A DNA stretch of 64,000 nt from Crocinitomicaceae bacterium (GTDB taxonomy: Bacteria; Bacteroidota; Bacteroidia; Flavobacteriales_D; Crocinitomicaceae), in contig JADJYC010000002.1 of assembly GCA_016719925.1 (NCBI GenBank), positions 1 through 64,000 of the forward strand. The letters are read 5' to 3'. Below the pieces are notes generated by a model. The model was not told the DNA's origin, did not search any database, and saw nothing but the letters and a program-made list of their open reading frames with translations. Shown here piece by piece: positions 20,443 through 30,215 of the stretch (the first letter of the stretch is position 1; each line of letters opens with the position of its first letter). The translations under genes were made by a program, and so were the position numbers.

Positions 20443-21654
20443 TCAATTCCTTGAATCCGATCCCCACATCATTTTATTACGAATTGTATTGAGGAAATTT
20501 TGCTTGTCAGTTTGAACAACATTCAAATCAAAATTTGCGCGGCGTATTACTAACTCTACAGTAGAATCAATTGTCACTGATTTTGAATCAAGCGTACATA
20601 AAAATCCTTCACTTCCTCTACCCTCTACTCTGAGTGTAATTGGTCTGTCATCCGGCACACAAATTGGGCGAACATTCAAATTGTGCGGGGCAATGGGTGT
20701 AATGACAAAACTGCGTGAACCCGGCACCATGATTGGTCCGCCGCAACTTAAAGAATAGGCGGTTGATCCGGTTGGCGTTGCAACAATTAATCCATCTGCC
20801 CAATAAGAGTTCAGATACAAATCACCAAAATAAGCATGAATCGTTATCATGGACGAACTGTCTTTTTTATGCACCGTCAATTCATTCAGTGCAAAATTAT
20901 TTTCACCAAATAATTTCTCTTTCGTCTCCAGCGTTAAAACAGATCTGTTCTGCAGACGATATTTATCATCATGTATATACTGGAGTACTTCTTTGATTTC
21001 ATCTTTATGCGTTGAAGCAAGAAACCCCAGGCGGCCGGTATTAACACCTAAAACCGGAATTCCGCTATCACGAATAATGTGAATAGTTTCCAAAAAAGTT
21101 CCGTCACCACCAATCGAAATCAGCAAATCAATTTTACCCCAAATTTCTTCATGACGATTAAAAAAAACCGGCTCAGAAAGTATATTGATTCTGTTTTTCA
21201 GACTTTCATTGAATGGTTCATAAATCATGTATGACCAGCCAAGCGCATGCATGGTTGTAAAAAGTTCCTGAATGTTGGGTTCATTGATTGAGTTGATTGC
21301 AGTGATCTGTGACATCAGATATAAAAGATCGGTACAACCCAGATACTCATTTTTTTCATCGAGCACCGGAACTACGGTGATTTTATGGTCAGCAATTACT
21401 TTCATGAGCTCATATACGTGTCTGTCACTGTAAATGAATGGTCTTGGAAGTGCTGCAAAATGATCTTTCAGTTTTTTGGAAGGATCAGGCATATCATAAA
21501 TATCATTTTCAGAAATCAATCCGATATATTCACCTTTTTCTACAATTGGTAAGTGACTTACTCTGAATTCATTCATCCAGTTAAGCGCCTTTTCACCCGT
21601 TTCAGAAAAACGAAGCGGTGGAATCATTTCAGATATGAGTTGGTCTGCTCTCAT
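20443..21654 (-). CDS. nadK: In-frame fusion of a CBS-domain protein to NAD kinase
   Basis: Residues 1-120 are a CBS-pair module (VSHLPIVEKGEYIGLISEND; KITVVPVLDEKNEYLGCTDL). From about residue 125 it is NAD kinase: NEPNIQELFTTMHALGW, LLISIGGDGTFLET (GGDGT 182-186), LGVNTGRLGFLAS, NELTVHKKD, DGLIVATPTGSTAYSLSCGG. NadK makes NADP from NAD. In related Bacteroidota these are two genes in this order; the CBS protein has a further domain of about 90 residues, and NadK begins with a strand that is missing here. The fusion point near 21285 therefore probably reflects a deletion of about 300 bases rather than a natural bifunctional enzyme, though it stays in frame. Confidence 0.85.
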   Translation of the reverse strand: MRADQLISEMIPPLRFSETGEKALNWMNEFRVSHLPIVEKGEYIGLISENDIYDMPDPSKKLKDHFAALPRPFIYSDRHVYELMKVIADHKITVVPVLDEKNEYLGCTDLLYLMSQITAINSINEPNIQELFTTMHALGWSYMIYEPFNESLKNRINILSEPVFFNRHEEIWGKIDLLISIGGDGTFLETIHIIRDSGIPVLGVNTGRLGFLASTHKDEIKEVLQYIHDDKYRLQNRSVLTLETKEKLFGENNFALNELTVHKKDSSSMITIHAYFGDLYLNSYWADGLIVATPTGSTAYSLSCGGPIMVPGSRSFVITPIAPHNLNVRPICVPDDRPITLRVEGRGSEGFLCTLDSKSVTIDSTVELVIRRANFDLNVVQTDKQNFLNTIRNKMMWGSDSRN

Positions 21655-21706
21655 GTATTGCCTTTAATTTGTTATAAAGAAACGAATATTTGTTCTTATT
21701 ACTTTC

Positions 21707-21714
21707 TAAATTTG
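21707..21714 (+). promoter_or_regulatory. -7 box for pdxJ
   Basis: TAAATTTG, fitting TAnnTTTG, 27 bases before the pdxJ ATG. Confidence 0.5.
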
Positions 21715-21740
21715 AGTCAAAATTCACCATTTTAATTGAA

Positions 21741-22459
21741 ATGGCAGCTAAACTCAGCGTTAATATTAATAAAATAGCTACTCTGCGGAATGCACGTGGC
21801 GGTAACATTCCTGACGTTTTGAAAGCGGCAGAAAGCTGTGAACGGTTTGGTGCTGACGGCATTACTGTTCATCCACGGCCAGACGAAAGACACATTACCC
21901 TGGCAGATACCTATGCTTTATCCAAACTGGTAAAAACAGAATTTAATATTGAAGGATATCCGGATGCACGCTTTTTAAAAATGATTGCAGAACTAAAACC
22001 TGCTCAGGCAACGCTTGTTCCTGATTCACCGGGGGTACTCACCTCCAATGCCGGCTGGGATACTAAAAACACAATGACTGGCTCAGAGATCTTGTTCAGC
22101 AAATTAAATCATACGGTGTCCGAACTTCAATATTTATAGAAACAGATGTAAACTTAATTGAAGCTGCCGCTGCTACAGGAGTTGACAGAATTGAATTTTA
22201 TACAGGTCCTTACGCTGAACATTTCAAGAAAAATAAGGCAGCCGCAATTGCTCCTTATATTATTGCATCAGAAATTGCTGATCAATGCAAATTAGGAATC
22301 AATGCCGGGCATGATCTGAGTTTGGAAAACCTGAATTTTTTTGCTAAAAATATTCCAACACTTATAGAGGTATCAATAGGACACGCGATTATTTCAGATG
22401 CGCTTTATTATGGATTGGAAAATACGGTGAGAATGTATAAACGTGAATTGGAGAAATGA
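21741..22459 (+). CDS. pdxJ: Pyridoxine 5'-phosphate synthase, one frameshift
   Basis: Condenses 1-deoxyxylulose 5-phosphate with 3-amino-2-oxopropyl phosphate in vitamin B6 synthesis. The start at 21741 gives the conserved N-terminus AAKLSVNINKIATLRNARGG. FGADGITVHPRPDERHI and ATLVPDSPGVLTSNAGWD are signature blocks. One base is lost near 22072; the frame resumes as NDWLRDLVQQIKSYGVRTS, then FIETDVNLIEAAAATGVDRI and INAGHDLSLENL, to TGA at 22459. Restored length is 239 residues, normal for the family. Divergent from the CBS-NadK gene. Confidence 0.93.
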
Positions 22460-22498
22460 CAAATTCCAATCCAAACTCTTAAATTATTCATCATTTTA

Positions 22499-22757
22499 AA
22501 AAAATTGGAATTTTGAATTTTGATATTTGATATTGGAATTTTGAATTTTGACATTGGAATTTGGAATTTTGATAATGGAATTTTGAATTTTAACTTTTGA
22601 TATTTGATATTGGAATTTTGAATTTTGACATTGGAATTTGGAATTTTGATATTGGAATTTTGAATTTTAACTTTTGATATTTGATATTGGAATTTTGAAT
22701 TTTAACATTGGAATTTGGAATTTTGACATTGGAATTTTGAATTTTAACTTTTGAATT
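22499..22757. repeat. AT-rich repeat with a 77-base higher-order unit
   Basis: Short units such as TTGGAATTTTGAATTTTGA are organised into a 77-base period: the phrase TGATATTTGATATTGG recurs at 22521, 22598 and 22675. This fills the gap between pdxJ and the hydrolase gene; nothing else is visible there. Confidence 0.85.
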
Positions 22758-22772
22758 TTGGCTTTTTAAAAA

Positions 22773-23537
22773 ATGAAACTACATCACAGAATTTTAGGAG
22801 AAGGAGAACCACTATTTATCCTTCACGGCCTTTTTGGTTCGTCAGATAACTGGCAAACGCTTGGTAAAAAATTTGCTGAAACATATAAAGTTTATTTTGT
22901 TGATCAGCGGAATCATGGACACAGTCCGCACACTAATGATTTCAGTTATGATTTAATGGTAGAAGATTTTCATGAACTGGTTCAGGACACAGGCGAAAAA
23001 AATATCCGGATTCTGGGTCACTCCATGGGCGGGAAAACTGCTATTGGTTATGCAGCAAAGTATGGTGAGAACATACATAAGATGATTGTTGCAGATATTT
23101 CTCATAAAGCGTATCCAATGCATCATGATCACATTCTTGAGGGACTGCATGCAATAGATCTAAATGTGATTAAATCCAGAAATGAAGCTGAAAAAAAACT
23201 GGAAGAATACATTCCGCAATTTGGGGTACGACAATTTTTGCTGAAGAATTTGTATTGGGCGGAGCCGGGTGTTCAACTTGCGTGGAGAATTAATCTGCCG
23301 GTGCTGAGCAGAGAAATTGATAAAATACTGGTGGAGATTCCTTTCGAAAAAATTGAAACAGAAACTTTATTTATTCGCGGTGAGCTTTCCAATTACATTC
23401 TTGAAAGTGATTATTCAAACATTCAAAATAAATTTCCAAATTCACAAATTCATACCATAAATAATGCTGGGCATTGGGTGCATGCTGAAGCGCCGGAGGA
23501 GTTTTTTAATGTGGTGATGGATTTTTTGGAGGCGTAA
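22773..23537 (+). CDS. Alpha/beta-fold hydrolase, YbfF-like esterase
   Basis: 254 residues with the oxyanion motif LHGLFGSSDNW (18-28), the nucleophile elbow GHSMGG (Ser84) and the C-terminal catalytic His in NNAGHWVHAEAPEEF. These match the small acyl-thioesterase/esterase group represented by YbfF. The substrate cannot be deduced. The gene starts directly at the end of the 77-base repeat array and is followed by a dispersed repeat and a terminator. Confidence 0.85.
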   Translation: MKLHHRILGEGEPLFILHGLFGSSDNWQTLGKKFAETYKVYFVDQRNHGHSPHTNDFSYDLMVEDFHELVQDTGEKNIRILGHSMGGKTAIGYAAKYGENIHKMIVADISHKAYPMHHDHILEGLHAIDLNVIKSRNEAEKKLEEYIPQFGVRQFLLKNLYWAEPGVQLAWRINLPVLSREIDKILVEIPFEKIETETLFIRGELSNYILESDYSNIQNKFPNSQIHTINNAGHWVHAEAPEEFFNVVMDFLEA

Positions 23538-23672
23538 ATTATCACCAAGTCTTTTGTTCTTTTTAGCCACTAATTCACGAATTGGAAAGATTGGATTAGT
23601 GTTTATTATAAAAATACTCTGCGACTTTTACACAGAAAAGATATCACGCAAAGACGCTAAGTTCGCAAAATA

Positions 23673-23707
23673 AAAAACCGCCTCTGAAAAATCAAAGACG
23701 GTTTTCA
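23673..23707. terminator. Terminator between the hydrolase gene and sdhB
   Basis: AAAACCGCCTCTGA pairs imperfectly with TCAAAGACGGTTTT, with a T-run on the minus strand. It serves the sdhCAB transcript and probably also the convergent hydrolase gene. Confidence 0.7.
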
Positions 23708-23726
23708 AAATCAAAAGTTATTGAGA

Positions 23727-24475
23727 TTATTTTTCTTTAATCAAAGATGCTTTCAGATATTCTCTGTTCATACGGGCAATGTTGTCCAAAGAAATTCCTT
23801 TAGGACATTCTACCTCACATGCTCCGGTATTGGTACAATTTCCAAATCCTTCCAGATCCATTTGATGCACCATGTTTAATACACGGTCAGTTGCTTCTAC
23901 TTTTCCCTGAGGCAATAATGCCAGCTGAGAAACCTTAGCAGAAACAAACAACATCGCTGATGCATTTTTACAAGTAGCAACACAAGCTCCGCAACCGATA
24001 CATGTTGCAGCAGCAAATGCTTTATCAGCATCATTTTTCGGAACAGGCAAATTATTTGCATCCTGTGCTGCACCAGTTGAAACAGAAACATAACCGCCTG
24101 ACTGAATAATTCTGTCAAATGCACTTCTGTCAACAGCAAGATCTTTAATAACCGGAAATGAATTTGCTCTGAATGGTTCAATATAAATTACGTCTCCGTC
24201 TTTAAATGAACGCATGTGAAGCTGACACGTTGTTACACTGATTGTGGTCCGTGTGCACGTCCGTTGATTACCAATGAACACATACCACAGATTCCTTCAC
24301 GGCAATCATGATCAAATGCAACCGGCTCTTCTCCTTTTTCAACCAGATGTTCATTCAAAACATCCAGCATTTCCAGAAATGACATATCCGGTGAAACATG
24401 ATCAACAGGATAGTCAACTAATTTTCCTTTGTCTTTTGGCCCGTTCTGGCGCCAGATTTTTAGCGTTAGCTTCAT
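23727..24475 (-). CDS. sdhB: Succinate dehydrogenase/fumarate reductase iron-sulfur subunit, one frameshift
   Basis: Carries electrons from the flavoprotein to the quinone site. The 2Fe-2S ligands are in CREGICGMCSLVINGRAHG (first frame). After one base change near 24242 the frame resumes at VTTCQLHMRSFKDGD. The 4Fe-4S/3Fe-4S cysteines are in CIGCGACVATCKN and NCTNTGACEVECPKG. Restored length is 249 residues. It is the last gene of sdhCAB. Confidence 0.92.
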
Positions 24476-24485
24476 ACTCGTGTGT

Positions 24486-25011
24486 TATTGTGCCATGTGC
24501 CATGTGGCAAAAGGCAAAGTGTTCTTCTAATTCTTTTTATTGTTTTCAATTGACTTTATCAAAGCACGCAGCATTTTTCCGGTATCTTCAATTAGTTTTT
24601 TTGTTTCCAAAATACTTTCTTCAGGAACTAAAGATAACATTGTACATAAAATCAGCTGGGTTTGAACTTCGCAAAGCGAGCCATTTGCAATTTTCAGAAA
24701 ATGAATATAATTACCTGAGCTATTTCTTCCCCAGCCTTCTGCAATGTTAGACGGAACCGAAATCGCTGCGCGACGAATCTGACTTACAATTCCAAACTTT
24801 TCGTCAGATGGAAACTGCTGCGTTATTAAATAAATCTCTTTGACAAGCTGCATCGACTTTTGCCACACAGCGAGATCCTGAAAAGATTTTATTTCTCCGT
24901 AAACAACTCTTCCTTCTTCCAAAATATTCAACTCAAGTTCTGTCATCAATTTATACTTCTGTTTAACAACATTATTAATCAATCATTTGCCTCTTGGCAC
25001 ATGGCCCCTGC
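24486..25011. mobile_element. Four-helix-bundle gene bracketed by inverted heptamer repeats (element A)
   Basis: Left arm GTGCCATGTGCCATGTGGCA (about 24490-24509) and right arm TTGGCACATGGCCCCTGCC (about 24993-25011) are inverted, share GCCATGTGCCA in reverse complement, and are built of 7-base units. They enclose the four-helix-bundle gene 24527-24982. The whole block lies in the sdhA-sdhB junction, which is normally tight, so it looks inserted. Confidence 0.55.
24527..24982 (-). CDS. Four-helix-bundle protein (S23 / 23S rRNA intervening-sequence family)
   Basis: Up to 151 residues; the conserved part begins EIKSFQDLAVWQKSMQLVKE and continues QFPSDEKFGIVSQIRRAAIS, VPSNIAEGWGRNSSGNYIHF and NGSLCEVQTQLIL. 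A later Met (24946) gives a length closer to the usual 120-140. The family folds as a four-helix bundle, is encoded in some 23S rRNA insertions, and shares its fold with the Avd accessory protein of diversity-generating retroelements. No reverse transcriptase is present here. Its role is unknown. Confidence 0.85.
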   Translation of the reverse strand: MINNVVKQKYKLMTELELNILEEGRVVYGEIKSFQDLAVWQKSMQLVKEIYLITQQFPSDEKFGIVSQIRRAAISVPSNIAEGWGRNSSGNYIHFLKIANGSLCEVQTQLILCTMLSLVPEESILETKKLIEDTGKMLRALIKSIENNKKN

Positions 25012-27014
25012 CTATTTATAACTTCTCTGAACTAACTTAATATTCTCGTAAACCAATTCTTCTTTATGTCTTACAGGTTCACCATCTCCTTTAAATTCCC
25101 ATGCCGCAACGTGTGCAAATTTGTTGTCATCACGCAAAGCTTCACCTTCTTCAGTTTGATACTCTCCACGGAAGTGACCTCCACATGATTCATTTCTTTC
25201 CAGAGCATCTTTGCCATCAATTCACCCAATTCTAAAAAGTCTGCAACACGACCTGCCTTTTCAAGTTCCTGATTAAATTCATTTGCTGTTCCTGTAACAC
25301 GGACATTTGCCCAGAAATCTGCACGAATCGCTTTTATTTCTTCTATCGCCTGTTTCAATCCTTCAGCATTACGCGCCATTCCGCATTTATCCCACATCAC
25401 TTTTCCCAGACGTTTATGGAAATAATCAACCGGCTTGGTTCCTTTGTTATTAAGCAATTTTTCAATACGCTCTTTTACACCTTTCTCAGCTGCGTCAAAT
25501 TCTGGCGAGTTAATTGGAATTTTTCCTGTACGGATATCATTGGCAAGATATTCTCCTATTGTATAAGGAATAACAAAATATCCGTCAGCCAAACCTTGCA
25601 TCAAAGCAGAAGCACCTAATCTGTTTGCACCGTGATCAGAAAAATTCGCTTCACCCAAAGCATAGCATCCCGGTACGGTTGTCATCAGATTATAATCTAC
25701 CCACAATCCACCCATGGTGTAATGGATCGCAGGATAGATCATCATCGGAGTGTCGTACGGATTTTCACCTGTAATTTGCATATACATATCAAACAGGTTT
25801 CCGTATTTTTCTTTGATTACCTCTTTTCCAAGTGCAGTAAGTTGTTCTTCTGTCGGATTGGTGATACCTTTTTTAGTGGCTTCCACTTTTCCGTATTTGT
25901 ATTTCATGTTGTGAGCAAAATCCAAATAAACAGCTTCACCAGTTGCGTTCACTCCAAAACCTGCATCACATCTTTCTTTTGCAGCACGCGATGCAACGTC
26001 ACGCGGAACAAGGTTTCCGAAAGACGGATAACGGCGCTCCAAATAATAATCTCTGTCTTCTTCTTTAATATCTGTAGGCTTTTTCTTTTTCTCACGAATA
26101 GCCATGTCATCTTCTTTTTTCTTAGGAACCCAGATACGTCCGTCATTTCTTAATGACTCAGACATCAAAGTCAGTTTAGACTGGTGATCTCCTGAAACCG
26201 GAATACAGGTCGGGTGAATTTGTGTATAACAAGGGTTACCAAAAAATGCTCCGCGTTTATAAGCTTTCCATGCAGCGGTAACGTTGCTTCCCATTGCATT
26301 TGTAGATAGAAAAAATACGTTTCCGTATCCGCCGGTACATAATAATACAGCGTGAGCAGAATGTCTTTCTATTTCACCGGTAATTAAATTTCTTGCAATA
26401 ATTCCGCGTGCTTTATCACCAACAATTACCAGATCAAGCATTTCATGACGGCTGTACATTTTTACTGATCCGGTTGCAACTTCTTTGCTGATTGCTGAAT
26501 AAGCTCCTAACAATAATTGTTGACCGGTTTGGCCGGCAGCATAAAAAGTTCTTTGTACCAGTGTACCACCGAAAGAACGGTTATCCAACATTCCGCCGTA
26601 ATCACGCGCAAACGGAACGCCTTGTGCAACACACTGATCAATAATATTTGCAGAAACTTCAGCCAAGCGATGAACGTTTGCTTCACGCGCCCGGTAATCT
26701 CCTCCTTTAATTGTGTCGTAAAATAAACGGAAAGTAGAATCTCCATCATTTTTATAATTTTTTGCTGCGTTGATTCCTCCTTGTGCTGCAATGGAATGTG
26801 CACGTCTTGCAGAATCCTGAAAACAAAATGCTTTTACGCTGTAGCCCATTTCAGCCAAAGAAGCTGCGGCAGAAGATCCTGCCAAACCTGTACCAACTAC
26901 AATGATATCAATGGATCTCTTATTGGCCGGGTTTACCAGATTTACATGGTCTTTATAATACGTCCATTTATCTTTTAGTTCACCTTTTGGAGCTTTTGAA
27001 TCTAATACTGACAT
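25012..27014 (-). CDS. sdhA: Succinate dehydrogenase/fumarate reductase flavoprotein subunit, one frameshift
   Basis: Oxidises succinate to fumarate with covalent FAD. The FAD-binding start VVGTGLAGSSAAASLAEMGY and the FAD-attachment region HSIAAQGGINAAKNYKNDGD are intact, as are HPTCIPVSGDHQSK and GEANFSDHGANRLGASALMQ. One base shift near 25195 moves the last 60 residues to another frame, which restores FAHVAAWEFKGDGEPVRHKE and ends QRSYK at 25012. Restored length is 667 residues, standard for Bacteroidota. It lies 6 bases after sdhC. Confidence 0.94.
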
Positions 27015-27020
27015 GATCGG

Positions 27021-27677
27021 TTAGTTTAACTGTGAAACATAATGGAACAAAGCAATTACAATGAATCCCAGCGGAATTACAATTGCATAAATATTTCCTA
27101 ATTTTTTGATGGTTGGAGTATACCGGTTGTGACGGAAACCAACTGATTGAAATGCAGACTGAAAACCATGAAGCAAATGCAGCGCCAGGAAAATAAATGC
27201 TGTACAATAAATAGCTACGCGAATCGGATCAACAAATTTATGCTGTAATTCATGAATGTATCTTGTGGGATCTTCTGCATTAAAATCTACATACTTATAA
27301 ATAATCTCCGGAGCCCAGAAATCATACATGTGCAAACCAAGGAACAACATTACAGTTAAACCGGTAATGATCATATTGCGCGACATCCAGGTTGAATTTG
27401 CGCCGGCACCATTGACCGCATATTTTACTGAGCGTGAACTGCGGTTTTGCATTTCAAGAACAATACCCATTACTAAGTGAAATACAACTCCAAAAATTAA
27501 AACCGGCTGCATGATGAATTGAATCAGCGGATTGTATCCCATAAAATGCGAAGCGCTGTTAAACGCGTCTGCACTGATTATTGATAAAAAGTTTATGATG
27601 AAGTGCTGTAATAAAAAGATCAGCAGGAATAAACCCGAGAGCGCCATCAGAATTTTTCTGGCAATGGATGTTTTCAT
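27021..27677 (-). CDS. sdhC: Succinate dehydrogenase cytochrome b subunit, type B dihaem
   Basis: 218 residues with five membrane helices, e.g. ALSGLFLLIFLLQHFIINFL, QPVLIFGVVFHLVMGIVLEM, MIITGLTVMLFLGLHMYDFW and AIYCTAFIFLALHLLHGFQS. The His residues in these helices fit the two-haem, single-subunit anchor found with menaquinone-linked enzymes. It is the first gene of sdhCAB. A 260-base divergent region separates it from sufA. Confidence 0.92.
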   Translation of the reverse strand: MKTSIARKILMALSGLFLLIFLLQHFIINFLSIISADAFNSASHFMGYNPLIQFIMQPVLIFGVVFHLVMGIVLEMQNRSSRSVKYAVNGAGANSTWMSRNMIITGLTVMLFLGLHMYDFWAPEIIYKYVDFNAEDPTRYIHELQHKFVDPIRVAIYCTAFIFLALHLLHGFQSAFQSVGFRHNRYTPTIKKLGNIYAIVIPLGFIVIALFHYVSQLN

Positions 27678-27887
27678 GTTTTAGATGTTTGTGATGACAG
27701 CAAAATTAACGGTCATTTCAATTCATGCAACACGGCAAATTCTGAAGTCGACGAATAAAGCTTGTTTAGAATTATTCTAAATTATTTTTACCTGCTATAT
27801 CACTGTATTTCTGATAATTAAGTCCATCCTAATGACTTATCAACCGTTTATCTACCATAAAAATGGTATCAGCCTTTATAAAAGGGT

Positions 27888-27895
27888 TAATTTTG
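27888..27895 (+). promoter_or_regulatory. -7 box for the suf operon
   Basis: TAATTTTG, fitting TAnnTTTG, 43 bases before the sufA ATG. A small hairpin (ACCAT, loop, ATGGT; 27853-27867) lies just upstream. Confidence 0.5.
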
Positions 27896-27937
27896 CAGTA
27901 ACAACAAGGCATAAGAATATAAAATTGATCTGAAAAT

Positions 27938-28261
27938 ATGATAAAAGTAACGGATATAGCAAAAAAGAAAGCAATCGAACTCATGCATGATGAAAATAAA
28001 GACGGCTTTTTTATTCGTGTTGGCGTTGAAGGCGGAGGATGTTCTGGTCTCATGTATCAGTTAAAATTTGACAACGAAATCAAACAAGATGATAAAGAGT
28101 TTGAAGACAATGGAATAAAAGTAGTTGTGGACAAAAAAAGTGTTTTGTATTTGGTTGGCACAACGCTTGACTTCAGCGGAGGATTAAACGGAAAAGGATT
28201 TATTTTTTCGAACCCAAATGCTTCAAGAACATGCGGATGCGGAGAAAGCTTTTCATTATAA
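27938..28261 (+). CDS. sufA: HesB/IscA-type iron-sulfur assembly protein (SufA)
   Basis: 107 residues with the three conserved cysteines of A-type carriers: Cys35 in GGGCSGLMY and Cys99/Cys101 in CGCGESF. It accepts Fe-S clusters from the SufBCD scaffold and passes them to target proteins. It is the first gene of the suf operon here; sufB follows after an inserted element. Confidence 0.92.
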   Translation: MIKVTDIAKKKAIELMHDENKDGFFIRVGVEGGGCSGLMYQLKFDNEIKQDDKEFEDNGIKVVVDKKSVLYLVGTTLDFSGGLNGKGFIFSNPNASRTCGCGESFSL

Positions 28262-28289
28262 GAGTTAGAATTTAGTGAAAATAAACTGA

Positions 28290-28768
28290 TATGCGATTTT
28301 CGATTAACGATTTTCAATTTCAGAAGTAAAAGATTAAACCCATTAAATGAATAGAAAAGATTTAGAAGAAAGATTGATTGAGTTTGCTGTAGCCATTGTT
28401 CAAATAGCAGAATCAAATGTGAGAATGAAATCGTCAGTTCATTTGTCTGGCCAACTTATGCGTTCTGGCACCTCACCGGCACTTAATTATGGAGAAGCAC
28501 AGAGTGCAGAATCGTCCAAAAACTTTATTCATAAAATACAAATTGTACTGAAAGAATTGCGTGAAACTAATATTTGCCTCCGAATAATTTTAAAGACGAG
28601 ATATTTCGCAGATGAAGATGAAATTGTTAAGGCTCTTAATGAGAGTAATGAACTGATTTCAATATTTGTAAAAACCGTTTCCACAGCTAAAAAAAATCAA
28701 AAATCACCAACATTGAATTGATCAAATCGAAAATCGTTAATCGGAAATCGTTGATCGGAAATTATTTA
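28290..28768. mobile_element. Four-helix-bundle gene bracketed by inverted heptamer repeats (element B)
   Basis: Left arm CGATTTTCGATTAACGATTT (about 28293-28312) and right arm AAAATCGTTAATCGGAAATC (about 28730-28749, continuing as heptamers to 28768) are close reverse complements. Each is made of 7-base units with an ATCG core. They enclose the gene 28347-28721 and lie between sufA and sufB. Confidence 0.65.
28347..28721 (+). CDS. Four-helix-bundle protein (S23 family), second copy
   Basis: 124 residues: MNRKDLEERLIEFAVAIVQI, SSVHLSGQLMRSGTSPALNY, GEAQSAESSKNFIHKIQIV and LKELRETNICLRIIL. This matches the shorter four-helix-bundle subgroup. It is clearly divergent from the copy at 24527, so the two elements are not recent duplicates. 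No partner gene is adjacent. Function unknown. Confidence 0.82.
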   Translation: MNRKDLEERLIEFAVAIVQIAESNVRMKSSVHLSGQLMRSGTSPALNYGEAQSAESSKNFIHKIQIVLKELRETNICLRIILKTRYFADEDEIVKALNESNELISIFVKTVSTAKKNQKSPTLN

Positions 28769-28770
28769 AA

Positions 28771-30209
28771 ATGAGCTACACAGAAGACGAACTAAAAAAA
28801 GATCTCAAATCAAAAGAATACGAATTCGGTTTTACATCAAACATCGAATCCGAAAAATTTCCTGTGGGATTAAATGAAGAGGTGGTTCGAAAAATATCTG
28901 CCAAAAAAAATGAACCGGAATGGCTTTTGGAGTATCGCCTGAATGCCTTTAAAATATGGCAGCAAATGAGTGAGCCGGAATGGGCCCATGTTCATTACAA
29001 CAAACCCAAATTTCAGGAGATATCCTATTACGCTGCACCCAAGAAAAAATATGAAAGCTGGGATGATGTGGATCCGGAGATGAAAGCGACAATGGATAAA
29101 CTGGGTATCTCACTTGATGAACAAAAAAAACTCACAGGAGTTGCTGTTGACTTTGTTATGGATTCTGTTTCAGTTGCAACATCGTTTAAAGAAAAACTGA
29201 GCGAACTGAATATTATTTTTTGCTCTTTCAGTGAGGCCGTTCAACATCATCCGGATTTGATTAAAAAATATTTGGGTACAGTCGTTCCGTCAACCGATAA
29301 TTTTTACGCCGCATTAAATTCTGCCGTTTTTTCTGACGGATCATTTTGCTACATTCCAAAAGGAGTAAAATGTCCGATGGAATTATCTACCTATTTCAGA
29401 ATTAACGAATCTGGTACAGGTCAGTTTGAGCGCACATTGGTTGTTGCTGATGAAGGAAGTTACGTAAGTTATCTGGAAGGCTGTACCGCTCCACAGCGTG
29501 ATGAAAATCAATTGCACGCAGCAGTTGTAGAATTAATTGCTTTAGATAATGCAGAAATAAAATATTCAACGGTACAAAACTGGTTTCCGGGTGACAAAGA
29601 CGGAAAAGGCGGTGTATTCAATTTTGTAACGAAACGAGGAATGTGTAACACCAATTCCAAAATTTCCTGGACACAGGTTGAAACAGGTTCAGCGGTTACG
29701 TGGAAATATCCATCATGCGTTTTGAAAGGAGATAATTCTATTGGTGAATTTTATTCGGTTGCTGTCACCAATAATTTTCAGCAGGCAGACACCGGAACAA
29801 AAATGATTCATCTGGGAAAAAACACAAAAGCACAGTTATTTCCAAAGGAATATCCGCAGGTAAATCTCAGAATTCATACAGAGGACTGGTGCAAATAAAT
29901 CACAAAGCTGAAAATGCACGGAACTTTACTCAATGTGACAGTTTGCTTGATGTCAGATGAATGCGGTGCGCATACATTTCCTACATTGAATGTAATAACA
30001 ACTCAGCAAAACTGGAACACGAAGCAACCACTTCAAAAATTGGAGAAGATCAGATTTTCTATTGTCAGCAAAGAGGAATCTCTGAAGAAAAAGCAATCAG
30101 TTTAATTGTCAACGGATATTGCAAAGACGTATTAAATAAATTACCGATGGAGTTTGCCGTGGAAGCACAAAAATTATTGGCGATATCGTTGGAGAATAGT
30201 GTTGGGTAA
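28771..30209 (+). CDS. sufB: Fe-S cluster scaffold protein SufB, about three frameshifts
   Basis: Core of the SufBCD scaffold. The first frame (to about 29835) has SSVSVATSFKEKL-type N-terminal text, CYIPKGVKCPMELSTYFRIN and YVSYLEGCTAPQRDENQLHA. Breaks near 29835, 29950 and 29985 follow; restored pieces are ISKGISAGKSQNSYRGLVQI, DECGAHTFP, and YIECNNNSAKLEHEATTSKI with EDQIFYCQQRGISEEKA. The C-terminus lies at 30209. The conserved Cys of the cluster site (QCDSLL) and the acidic and His residues are present, but spread over frames. Restored length is near 480 residues. Confidence 0.9.
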
Positions 30210-30215
30210 AAAGGG

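Noticed and set aside
24527..28721. Diversity-generating retroelement, suggested by the Avd-like fold of the four-helix-bundle proteins
   Set aside because: No reverse transcriptase, template repeat or variable repeat is present.
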